Below are positions 23,601 through 34,892 of a stretch of 64,000 nt of DNA, piece by piece; within the stretch, counting starts at the first letter, position 1, and every line of letters starts with the position of its first letter. The position numbers were made by a program, and so were the translations under genes. A model generated the notes under the pieces. It made no database searches and was not told the DNA's origin. It worked only from the letters and a program-made list of their open reading frames with translations. The stretch comes from Agelaius tricolor (lineage: Eukaryota > Chordata > Aves > Passeriformes > Icteridae), in assembly GCA_023055355.1 (NCBI GenBank), contig JALJCS010000015.1, positions 11,866,001 to 11,930,000 on the forward strand. The letters are read 5' to 3'.

Positions 23601-26433
23601 CAGCTTTTCACCATCCTTCTCACTACAGAAGAAAAAGGAATGCAACCCCTTTGAAACAAACTGAAAGCAGAAATTGTAGATTCCTCTGGTGATCCTCAGC
23701 TACCTGTGAAGACTTAGCCTGTCCAACACTACACAACAAAGCAGCAAGTAAAGATTAAACTGGATCAAACTTGCAGCTGTATCATCAGTGACTGTCTCAG
23801 TCCCAAAACTGGTTCAGAGCCTGGAAGACTGTGGGATGGGCTCAATAGATGATATCCTAAGCATCCAGTGGCATGAACAATCATTCCTTTTGTTATTTTG
23901 CATTATTTTGCTCTGCATTTATTATCTGAATCAGGATAAACTTCTTCAGATTTATGTGTTTGGATTAGGGTTTGTTTTCTTTTCTGAAAAAAAAAAAAGG
24001 CTAACAATAAATAGGAGAACAAGGACCTTTGGTCTTGTTTTCCTTCATTCTCTAACCTCTTTGTTCTGCCTGCATTTGGCGTGCATGCAACAAGGACAGG
24101 TTCCTAAAGGAACAGAAATTTTCCTTGATTCATAGTTGGGTTAGTGGAGATGGAGCTGAAATCAGGCTCCAAATGGTTTGTTTAGATTTTCTCCCTCTGC
24201 TTTATTATGCCCACTCTACAAGCAAGTTTGGTATGTGCATCTGAGTCCCTGCTGCAAGCACAGCAGAGCAGAGGGATGTGGTGGCTGCACCACTGTGCTT
24301 CACACACGTGTAAATGAGAGTGCTGCACTGGGTTACAGAGGAGAACTCCTAAATATGCTCTAGCCCAGTGGTTGGGAGATGCAATTAGATGTCTGCTTTG
24401 AACATAAAATATTATCCATTTTGTTTGCAGAGCCTGCCACATGTTTCCCTAGAGAAAACAAGGCACTAGAGGAGAGCCTTAAAACTTTTCACTCTTTCAC
24501 AGATGCCCAAACCCCCATTATTTTACTCAGCCTGAGTGGTTGCTCACAGCCTTTCCTGGTAGGTGTTCTCACCCACTCTGGACCTTCTCAGCATTTAGTC
24601 ACCTAAGAAAGCCCAATCCCACAGCAGATGACAGACAGTGCAAACAGCCAAGCCTGTTGGGAGGAATTTCACCAGAAATTGCTGTTGTTTTGGTTGCGTG
24701 GACTGAGTCACACTACAAACTTTCCAATCAGATTTCAAATAAACTGAAATTCATGGCAGCCTGAGTCAAGAGCTTGCTTTCTTTCTGCTCAAAAGACAGG
24801 GCTGATTTACCAGCACCCAGACTGCAGTCCCTTCACATGCAAGCACTTGCTCAACAGCTCTCCAATTAAGGAGGAGTCTGGTCCCATTAAGACTAATCAC
24901 ACAAACCCTTACCCTATTAATTTGAGTTCAAAACTTCACCGAGAATCTGTATCTCACACAGCTGATGTCAAAAAAAATCTTAAATCTTCCATTTAGAATT
25001 TTGTTTAAAATAACTTTTGCTCAATGAATAGAAAAGGTTAAAATCTGGTGTACAAATGCTTTTCATTACAAGGCCACTGAATATTTCAGGCTTCCAAGGA
25101 TAAGATTTAACAAAAGTTGGAGCTGAACCTTGGAAACTGTATGGAAATCCCCCTTGGTCTAAATGCAGACATGATAGTTTCTCCTTTTTTGCCTACAATA
25201 GCAAAATGCAAGCTCATAAACAATAATTTCCAAGGCCATCAGAAAAGGAATTATCAAAACTGTGTAAGACCCACAGAAGTATCTGGAATCTTACACGGCT
25301 TTTATGCAAATTTTCCAAACAACTTCAAACACTTACAAGGCCCACAACAAACCTCATTCGCAGAAACACCTCTGATTTCCTTTTTGCAGCACTTCATTTA
25401 GTGAAAGTTAAGAGAGATTCAAGCATTATTTCTAGCTACAGACATTGTAAAGCATTAAAATACAGTAATAAAAAAATAAACTTTAAAAAAGTATTAATTA
25501 AGACAGTTCCTAAGGTCCTTTTACTACAGTAGCTCTACCTGGCCAAATCTCACTTGACATCTGTCCACTTAACATCCTTTTGAACAAAAGATATTTTTAT
25601 TCCAGAGCATTCAGAGACAGCTGCTGCATTTTAATTTCACACCTTGCCTTAATAACAAATTAACTTGAAAGCATAGATAACCCTTTGTTAAATACAGGCT
25701 GCTGTGGGCCTGCAATCTCTATTTCCAATGGAATATTGTAGAGCCAGGTTTGCACTGTACCTATAAGCAAACATTAAAATGTAAGGGCAAATTCAGGGGA
25801 ACTGTTTTATTCTGGTGAACATGATCAGCTCTTACTCATACTGTCTGAAACAAAGCCCAACAAAAAAGGCCCTGGATCAGGCTCACAAATATTTGCAGTA
25901 AGACAATTTGAACTCTCCCAATGGATAGGAAATGTGCCAATGTACTGTTAAAATTATTCTCTCCACAATGAGAAGAGTGGCTCCTCTCTCTGAGGCCCAG
26001 AAGTTGCTCTACCTGGGGACCTACATATGTTCACATGCTCAGCAGATTCCCCTACAGCTCCACAGCTGTGATCAGCTCTCCTCTTAGATGTGGAAATCAA
26101 CAATCAAAGGCAGTAAATATGTAATGGCACATGACTTGGGACACCTCCAATTAGTGACTTAGACACTCCTGTACAGCTCCTGAGGTGACCACATGAGGAA
26201 GTCTCTGCTTGTTCTACTGCTAAGACCCCATGGAAGGAGAGGGGCACAAAGTCACCATCAGAGCCTACCTCAGTCTCCACCTAAATGGGAAAGTAAGTGA
26301 CAAAAGTAAGTTCTAAAGACACTGTTCACTTGCTGCTTGCTGCAACTGTGATGGCCTGAGGTCAGGCTATGGCCAAGGGCTCCTGCAAACACCCTCCTCA
26401 GAGCCCAGCTGTGCCTATTCATCATCATCTGCT
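20646..26433. other. No gene seen
   Basis: Nearly 6 kb with no recognised repeat family, RNA gene or credible coding frame. Small items only: A12 near 23988, an inverted pair TCATGG/CCATGA at 23221-23244, AT-rich runs at 25440-25500. Frames such as 21490-21834 and 23788-24135 are short and have no recognisable domain. Confidence 0.5.
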
Positions 26434-26620
26434 TCATGGGGATTTTAGTCTGTCGGGCAGGGGCACCTCGGCTTTCGTGAGTACTCGGAATGTTATGTAA
26501 AGAGAAATCTCACTGTTTCCACTGTGAAATTTTGCCTCGGGCAACTTATGAATGTTCCAGGGAAGATATTCACCATTTTCAGGAAAACAGCTGACAGATC
26601 CATCTGCTGCTCTTGGTGAT
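26434..26620. promoter_or_regulatory. Candidate conserved non-coding element with retained CpGs
   Basis: Five CpGs lie between 26454 and 26540 (gtcggg, ctcggc, ttcgtg, ctcgga, ctcggg) in a CpG-poor neighbourhood; no repeat similarity. The minus-strand 65-codon frame here is unrecognised. The reading as a regulatory element is inference. Confidence 0.25.
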
Positions 26621-27990
26621 ACTGGGTGCAATTTTCAAGTGCCTCAGTAACATACACTCCTACAGTCCCAGTGAAAAGCCAAGTTCCTCCTGCATGACAG
26701 CTTCAAGGGATGGGAGACAATAAACTTTTGCTCTAAATTTTTTAATAATTTTAAGGGTGATTTGCTTTTGAAATATCTCAACATTGACAACTATGAAGTA
26801 TGGAGAAACTGGTTTTATACAGTTACAATGAGGTTTCCCAAGAAATGTAGATGCTCAAAAGGGAAATCTCCAGTTCTTTTTGTCTAAATATTTTATTTTA
26901 TAAAACTTTATTTTATCCAGAAAAAATATCCATGGAATTTTATTTGCCTTAAAATTATAATATGGATATCTTGTTATCTCACACTTTTTAAGGTAGAATT
27001 GTAATATTCTTTGATAGCCTGGTGGATAATATTTTCACTTGGTTGTTTTTAATGCAAAAGTAAAAATGCTTCTTTTGATATTAAGAAATGAAATATTCCT
27101 GTTTGAAATTTATTTTCACTGTATGAAAACCAGGTTTGAAGATGAAGTGCTTAATTTGAGTTTAAATTACATAGCCAAATTCATATATGTCACTTAAGAT
27201 TTTGATTAGCCAAACAAGCAAATTTTTCTTGCTTTGAAACCTTTTCACCCTAATTTTTCAGCCTGATTCTGAATTAAAAGTGAGACATTCACACAGATGT
27301 CACTGCAAATTTATGGGTCAGGGCATTTTGAGTTTTCTCTGCCACAAATGTGTGAAAGAGAAGGACTTGAATGCTGCTGTATGGAAGAGCTCCCTGTAAA
27401 TTCACCTGCAACAGAGCTGCACAGGCACCTACAACAGCCACAGGCACACTCGTGCCCATGGGCTCAGCTGCCAGTAACCTCAGCTGCCAAACATCCTGTG
27501 GATGTGGCATCAGGGACACACATATTTAATATATTTAACCCACAGGGGAGCACATCACCATGTCTGTAAGGGAGCCCCAAGGCTGGCAGCCTTTCCCTGT
27601 GCCTTGTGTCAGGTTAATAAATAAAGATGGTCACTCCTGCTTTGGTCCTCTTGACCCATGTCAGCAAGCAGGGAGTAGGAATTTGCTGCATCTGACGGCC
27701 TCCTCACCTTGTGAATAAAAGAGAGGAGTATAAAAAAATAGCCCACTAAAACTCATGTTTGGCAGCTGGCAACCTCTCCTGAACTGCCATGGGGGCTTTC
27801 ATCTTTCTATGAACACTGCACAACTGCTGGGGGAAGAGATGGCGACAGAACAACAACAAAAAAATTACACACAACTGTGTTCATCGGTGCCAAATCTCAC
27901 TCTCCCAGTGCTGGTAAAAAAGGCAAAGTTTCTCAGGCTTTCCTGTAAGGTCACAGCTGGTACTTCTATGAATCTTCTTATTACATGGGA
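26621..27990. other. No gene seen
   Basis: 26740-27280 is strongly AT-rich, with many AAAT/TTTA words and no long frame. The remainder is unique sequence with nothing recognisable. Confidence 0.5.
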
Positions 27991-27999
27991 ACGAGGCAG

Positions 28000-28450
28000 A
28001 GGTTCATAGAGAGAGACAGATGGCGAGGAGCAATGTTACTTATCCTAATGTGCATGTGAGACAAAGAGCTGCTTGGCATACCTCTCACTCCCAGTCCTCG
28101 CTGGGCCATGGCGGGCAGCCGACCCCCGCCAAGTGTTTGTTCCCCTCCACTTTTTATTCCTCCCCTCCGTGAGTCTGATCCTACTTGTCTTTGGTGTTTA
28201 CATGAATCATACTAGATGTTTTTCAGAGATTTGGGCTCTAATGAGCAAGGCCAGCAAAAACAGCAGCAACAAACAAACAAGCTGGCCCAAGCCAAGCTTG
28301 CCCACCGCCGTGCATTTGCATCCACGTAGGCCACCCGCTCCGCCTGCCCCGTCTGCCAAACCCTGAGAGGGCTGGCAGCAGTGGGAATGGGCAGCCTGGG
28401 ATGAAGCTTCAGGATTTGGGTTGTAGATGTACATATAAATAACACCGAAA
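28000..28450. promoter_or_regulatory. Candidate conserved element: CpG-retaining, octamer site
   Basis: About a dozen CpGs are retained between 28099 and 28350, and a perfect POU octamer ATTTGCAT sits at 28314-28321 inside a CpG-containing stretch (accgccgtgc...cacgtagg). A GC-richer block lies on each side of an AT-rich middle. Frames stay open on both strands (minus 28207-28554, 115 codons; plus 28073-28366), which fits a GC-rich patch rather than a gene. Inferred: enhancer or small unmethylated island. Confidence 0.33.
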
Positions 28451-30597
28451 ACGCAAACTGTGCCTGGGGTTTTCATGTGGGAAGGACAGGAGGGAAGCAA
28501 GATTTGTGTTGGAGGGAAGGGGGATATTAATTGTGGCTCAAGCCAGGACTTCAACTGTGGGAATTAGGAGAAGGAAAAGAGAAGGTAAAAATGCAGTTTG
28601 CATATTCATTGAAGTATAGCTTAGAATATGAGGGAAGAAGGGCAGACTTTGATCTCTGTGGTATAAGGCTATCGCTGGAAGAACCTCACTCATTCCAGCT
28701 GAATTATTTCTGTTTTTCAGCAGCAATCGAGAGGAGAATCTACTCTCCTGAGCCCAACCTCCTTCTTCAGGTGCAAATCGAAAAAATCACATAGCACTTC
28801 CACTGCCATCACAGTGAAAATGCATCTGGAATTAATGCTGAAATCATATGAGCAGGATCTTCCAGGAAAGACCTTGCAGAACCAGAAGCAGCACTTCTGA
28901 GAGAAGATAAGACAAGATATGGCTCCATGACATGGCAATTGCCCTTTCAGACCACCAGCCAAGGATGCAATTCTTCATTCAGGCGAGTAACTATTTATAA
29001 CCAGGCTGGCTGTGGAGAAACCCATCCTAGCTCCTGACAACATGATAGCCAAAAATGCAAAGATTGCCCCTCAAACTGGCACTCAGAGGGAGGAGGAGGA
29101 GCTGGACTGGGAATTGGCAAGTTGCAGCAAGAAGATGAAGGGAATTGCTCGTCCAGGGTATTTTTATCTTGTGGTTCTGTAGGCAGGAAGATAAATGGAA
29201 AGGCAGAATATGATTTGCAGCTTATACAGAACTTTGAGTAACTCCTAACTAGCATGCCATCATGGAGGGAAAGAAGGCAAAATAAAAGCACAGCTTTTTT
29301 CTTTGCCTTTTTTTTTTCCAACTATTACTAAAATGGTTTAATTCCTCAGGAGAGCAGATGATATCACATTCACTTTAATACCAATTACATTTCACTAGGT
29401 TTTACTTAGAAGTAACTAGAGAACTTTCTTTCAAACAAACCAAACAAGGTTTAACATTATCCACCCTGTACCAGCTCTACTGATTCACACACATTTCTCT
29501 ATACACTGAAAACCCCATATTCCAGTCTACCCCAGGACCAGTGTAAATTTTTGAAGCTTCAGCAAAAGGCTGATCCCTGGCTCTATGTCATGTCAGCCTC
29601 TGCTATCATTCTGCCTTCTGTCCTTGTAGCACAGGCTTTGCAGTGCCAATAGTTCTTCCTGAGAAGAACTAGGCGCCTCTCCTGAGGAGAACTAGTGGAA
29701 CCATCATTCTCAGCTTCAGTGATGATGACTCCCTGACATGGGAAAACAAGGAATGGGGTCCCCCCTCCTGCAGCAAGGCTTACATAGGCTCATTGTCACA
29801 GCTGCTACAAACCTAGAGACACTGAGCTAGCAGTAACTTTATATTAATGAGCATCATTTCACTCAGGACTAGGTACATGGCCACCCCCCAGGCATCAGTG
29901 TTCCTGTGACTTGCAATTAAAAGGAGATGAGGCAGCACATGTGCTTAAAATAAATACTGAAAATGTTTGAGGAACTTTCGTGTTTACTATTTACTTGTGA
30001 TTTTTGTAACAAACACCAAGGAGGAGGAAAATAAAATTTCATTTGGCATCATTTTGGTTTCCTTCATGTTTGTAAGCAACTCCCACTGTCTCCACTACAA
30101 AAAGCAGCACCACCACTTCTGGATGTCCCACAACACAGCGTGGCCAGTTTCCAGCTCCCACTACAACACGTGGGAGTTTCCCTATTGGTTTCAGTGGGAC
30201 ATATGAGCAATCAGCACCTCAGAAAATTAATTAACTTCCATGACTCATCTGTGCTTTAGCCTAAGCTGACTTGTCAACATAAGGGGCAGAAGTCTGCTGG
30301 CACTGACTTTAAAATTCAAAGCACCCTTTCTACCTCTGATATAATTTCAACTAAGACCTACTGGAGCCAAATGCTTCAGGATTTGAGAGACTCTGAGTTT
30401 GAAGGGCTGTTAACATTTTACAGGTTACTGTTTCTTGCTGGAATGGGGTAAAGCAGGGTACTGGATTCATGCTAACACACCTTCCCTGCCAGCTTACCCA
30501 AACCAAGAACAACTGCTCGACCATGAACAACTGAACAACTGTGAGACAGACCTTTGGCAAACCAGCACAAATGCAGCAATCTGGGCTTTCAAACACA
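28451..30597. other. No gene seen
   Basis: Unique sequence. The minus-strand frame 28995-29321 crosses a GAGG-rich patch and is not recognisable. A small tandem duplication is listed separately. Confidence 0.5.
29657..29695. repeat. 16-bp direct repeat, period 23
   Basis: TCCTGAGAAGAACTAG (29657-29672) recurs as TCCTGAGGAGAACTAG (29680-29695) with one mismatch. Each copy also contains a small palindrome. Likely a local duplication. Confidence 0.9.
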
Positions 30598-30856
30598 CGA
30601 GGCCCCTGGACGCAGCCACACCGTGGGGTAGGAGCCAAAGGTGCAGATTCCCATGCACACAACAGTCTGGCTGCAGCCCCAGACCCTGCCGGGATCTCAG
30701 CACAGCAGCTCTGCAGCCGCAGGAGCCGGCGGATGGGCTGTGCCATGGGTGTGCTGCCCTGCCTGGCACCAGCAGCCCTGGCAGAGGCATGGCTGGAGCA
30801 CAGCCACCCCCTCACACTGAGCGTGGCTCACACCGAGCGCGGCACACGCGCTGCCG
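30598..30856. promoter_or_regulatory. GC-rich CpG cluster
   Basis: I count 14 CpGs by eye in about 260 bp, ending in a dense block at 30830-30856 that contains the inverted pair AGCGCG/CGCGCT with a 5-base spacer. It is the GC-richest stretch in the window and explains the long overlapping open frames here (plus 30435-31103, minus 30351-30815). It could be a weak CpG island or promoter, or a neutral GC patch. No TATA box, known exon or transcript evidence accompanies it. Confidence 0.35.
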
Positions 30857-30922
30857 TGAGCAAAGTGGGGAACTAAACCCAATGGTTAAATACATTTTGT
30901 TTCCTTTGAGGACAAAAGTAAA

Positions 30923-31016
30923 GAGAGCATCACAAAATATCCTGATTTGGAAGGGTCCCACAAGGACCATCAAGTCCAGCTCCCAGCCCAGTACAGGACA
31001 ACCCCAAGAACCATGC
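30923..31016 (-). mobile_element. CR1 LINE fragment, 3' end
   Basis: Read on the plus strand this is the antisense CR1 3' end: atcacaaaatatcctgattt, then tggaagggtcccacaaggac, catcaagtccagctccca, and gtacaggacaaccccaagaa. The wording and order agree with the common avian CR1 3' UTR as I know it. The terminal short tandem repeat is degraded and the element stops after about 94 bp, a typical 5'-truncated insertion. It lies right beside the GC-rich cluster. Confidence 0.88.
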
Positions 31017-33574
31017 TTGCAAAAGGTGCCTTATTTTGCTCTTTCCATCCGTGCAATATTCCTATTTGTACACCTAAGTCAGAGAACATTTTTCAGCAGG
31101 TAAGTATAAGAAAGGCTTTATTTAGAGGTTAAGTATTTACAATACTGCAGCATGTCTCATATTTCTGCCAAGCATCTATTTCCTAAGCTGCACTGAACAC
31201 AGAGACTGAATTTCCAGTACAAATATTCAAACTTGCACCTTGATTTCTGCACTTCTTTTATCACTGCAAATAGTCATAATAAAAACACTACTAGCAACAA
31301 CACTATATTAATATACTCCATACTAAATAAGAAAAACCCTACAGTGAGCTGAATTGGCATTCATTATTCCAGTTGTTTCATATCTTTAAATGATTCTGGT
31401 AAATCGATAAAGCTCTGCAAAGTGGCTGTTGTCTGCTGATTTCTAACTCTAGTCAGTGGCATCCACTCTTTAGTGCACCACACACTTGCTGTGTAGCCAT
31501 TAGATGAAAGCACTATCACCTGTCAAACAAACTGCTAGAACTGTGATAAATTAATGATCAAATAGTACAGTCTGATGTACAGTAGCAGTGCCGAGGCTAG
31601 TTACAACCAGGCCTCATGCTTTAAAAATGTAGCTGACATTAAAAAAAAATCAGCCATTAAAGAAAAATGTCACACAGCTTTTCAAAAAAATATCTATTTA
31701 AAAAATGACCACATACTGATACTCCAGGATTTGCGGTTTTACTAAAAAAAAAAAAAAAAGTGAATATTACAGTAAAACCTTTCTGTATACTATGACTTTT
31801 CAAGGCAAGAAACAACACACAGCTAAGCTGAGAGGATGTTTGTATTTTTTTGGTAAGCAGTGCTGTGTACAAATCTGTACCTCGGAGGAATCCTCTGGTG
31901 TGTAACGGACAAAACTCTTGTTTGCAAGGGAAATGTCCCGAGTTCTTCGTTTCCCCTAATGCTTTTGATTTTTGACATCATGGGTAAAATATTTCAAGGG
32001 AGCTCCATATCACTTCTAAATATAAACAATACAAAATAAGCCTTTGCTTTTGAAGCACTTGACATCCTTTGAGCTTTGAATTTTGACTCCTAATAACTCT
32101 TGATGCTCACTGCATTAATGTATAAAGTCCTTTTTGTGAGCTAGAAATGGTTCCTCATGTCCCTCCTGCCATTGGCTTTATGAGCTTAATTTATTCTTTT
32201 TAATATAAAATCTCATTACCTGAACATGACACCACCACTTCCATTTTATCTTTGATATAAGAACAGAGAGAAACCAAAATCAAAACCTTAAATAAAGTCT
32301 GTAATCATCCCTCACTTTCTCTTGCTTTTCAAATTTCTAAACAAAATTAAGTAAAGATACCTTCCAGGGCACACTAAGAAATGTAAAGAGTGGGGAAAAA
32401 AAAAAGAAAATTACTTTATAGTGAACTAACAAGGGACATAATTACTTACACAAGCAGCATATCTTTTTCTTGATGATATTCCTTCATGTTTATTTTGCTG
32501 TATTTGTAAAAGATGGGGAGTGCCTAGGAAGAATGGATATGCTGGAAAGCTTGATCTACTGAAGCAAGTTCTGAACAAAGAGTTACTTAACCTTAGGCAA
32601 AATACACTTTTTCTAAACTTTACTTTAGCATAAAACACTTAATAGACTGCAAAATATGTAGTAATGGATTTTTTTAAAAATCTTTAAGAAATGGATACAG
32701 CTAAGGAAAAGCCACCACTGAGAGAATTCATTGAGATGGAGGATTTAGTTGGGACTTCCTGAGTCCTGATTTTAACTGAAAATTGGAGTGATCAAGGTAT
32801 TAGCACATGAAAGCATCACTTCCATGCACTAATGGCAGCTCCTTTATGTTGTTGTTGTTGTTAGAGATGTGACTTAAGCGTTGACTTAAATTATGAATTT
32901 GGCAGGGATCAAACTCCATGATCCAATTATGTCTTAGGGCTTTCACTGAGTCTTTTGAGGTAGCTGGTTGCAAAGATAAAGACTTTTTCACAAGGAACAT
33001 GCTTTTCATCCAAATTCACATCCCAGATCCTGCAGAATCTTTATGTTCTGTCCACTTATATGGAAGCCTTGAACAAATAAAGGCTTTCCATCCCTGGAAA
33101 ACTATATTTTAACTGTGAAATGTCAACTACTCCCTGTAAATTTTTAACTCCTGTTCTGTGCTTTTTCCTCTGATAACAACACTAAGTGGGACTGTGTTCA
33201 TCTGAGGTTACAATGCTGGATCTATTGCTGTGAACATCAATTAGAATGAGTGAGACTAAATTAGGCACTTTGTGTTGCTGAAGATTCATTTCAGGTAGCC
33301 TATGAAAATCCCATTTCCCACTCAAGAGTCATTCAATGCCTTGGGATTAGGGTATGTTTTAAAACCATGACAACTTCAACAACTTTAAATATATTGACAA
33401 TAGGAAGCTGGATTTTACCTTCACACTGAAGGAAGAATAGATGAATCCCCCTGAAAACTTGTGCAAATGGATATGTGAGAATTAGGTTCCATGAACCTGC
33501 TATCCAATTGCATTGGGAAAAGAAGAAAGCTTGCTAATCGGGATGAGAAACTGATATGTTGTTGAATATAGATT
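31017..33574. other. No gene seen
   Basis: AT-rich unique sequence with simple runs only: A16 at 31744-31759, (GTT)5-type repeat at 32848-32862, A-run near 32396. No credible coding frame. Confidence 0.55.
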
Positions 33575-33960
33575 GGATACATTGATTCCAATGTACAAAC
33601 ACATTCTGCAATAATTACACCAAAGGGTACAGAGCTTGTAATTAAACCATCTGAGCTGATGTTAGCTCATTTTGTCATTTATCCTTTGTTTACACCCCCA
33701 CTATTACTAAGTACTCTTCATTTAATTAAACATACTCGTAACATTCCTTCAATTAGATAAATAATGCAGCTGCTTCCTCCATCACATAAGGAGGGGAAAT
33801 CAAGATAATGCAATATTTATTTTTATTCTAGTTCTCTCTCTGTCAGACACTTTACAATCAAATCCATGCCGCTGCCAGGTCTATCAGTGGTATTTCAATG
33901 CATACACATATTAAAAGAAGTAAATATCTCATTATCTACTTAACTATCATAATCTGTTAA
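33575..33960. promoter_or_regulatory. Candidate TAAT-rich conserved element
   Basis: TAATTA at 33612-33617 and 33639-33644, TTAATTAA at 33722-33729 and CAATTAGATAAATAATG near 33750 give a dense set of homeodomain-type cores within about 150 bp, in unique sequence with no long open frame. Known: such clusters mark many developmental enhancers. In an AT-rich stretch some of this is expected by chance. Confidence 0.27.
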
Positions 33961-34833
33961 AAATTTTGGCAGACCAGGTAAAGGAAAATTGAAAGTGGCT
34001 TTATAAAAACAACTTATTAACACACTCTTCAGTGATAAAAGGCTTCAAGATAAATACCACAGATAGTAAAAGCTAGCTTAAATCACTGATTTGAAACTCT
34101 TACAAAAGACGGACGGTTTCTAAATAAGTAGCAATTAGTCTGAAGTAATCCATTTATCTCCTCTGCAAGTGACTGAAATAAAGAGAAATTAGATAAAACT
34201 ACATGCAGAGAAACAACTAAGTGATAACAGAAATGCAATCAGATGGAACTGAATAAAAATTATAAAGGCAGGGCAATAATATATAGTTCATTTGCTTATT
34301 GGAGGCTTTGATTCATTCCCTGTGGTAATTGTAAAATTTAATAATATCTGTATACTTACAGTGTTCTGAAAAAAGCACCACCATTACACATTGTTATCCC
34401 TGTAGGTTGGATGACAAATGCCTGGGGCAATACTACCATCAAAGCATGTGACATACCCAACATGGGTCTTCTAATCTTCATAAGGATGACAACTGTCATT
34501 TTAAAGTGCATGGCAAATGAAGAGGGCGTAAGAAAGGAAACTTCTTATTTTTGGGGGGCTGCTGGTGGTAGGGACTGCTTAAGCTTCCACTGTGATTTAA
34601 AATTGCAGTAGCAAACCCCAAGTAATTCACTTGAACAGTTATATAGATTTCTTAATGCTTAAAAAGTGCTGTCCAGGCTGGGAATAACCATCTGTTCCTT
34701 CGAGAACTCATACTCTCCTAGCTAATATATACAGCTAATACACTGTATAGCTTATATGTCAAAAATAGATCAATGCCTGCCAAAGGAAGATATGTACTGT
34801 TCCAGCAAAGAGCTCTGCTTAAAAGTTTGTGCC
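33961..34833. other. No gene seen
   Basis: AT-rich unique sequence. The plus-strand frame 34411-34611 (66 codons) is unrecognised. Confidence 0.5.
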
Positions 34834-34892
34834 TTTTTTTTTTTTTCAGTGATAGATAATATTTCCTTTTTTTTCAGTGATAGATAATATTT
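34834..34892. repeat. 28-bp tandem duplication including a poly-T run
   Basis: CAGTGATAGATAATATTT occurs exactly at 34847-34864 and 34875-34892, each preceded by a T-run (T13 and T8). The period is 28 bp. T-rich runs directly before CAG also look like 3' splice sites, but nothing downstream supports an exon. Confidence 0.95.

Noticed and set aside
30435..31103. Longest open frame in the window (222 codons, plus strand)
   Set aside because: It runs through a GC-rich CpG cluster and then straight through a CR1 fragment in antisense, overlaps long frames on the other strand, and shows no recognisable domain.
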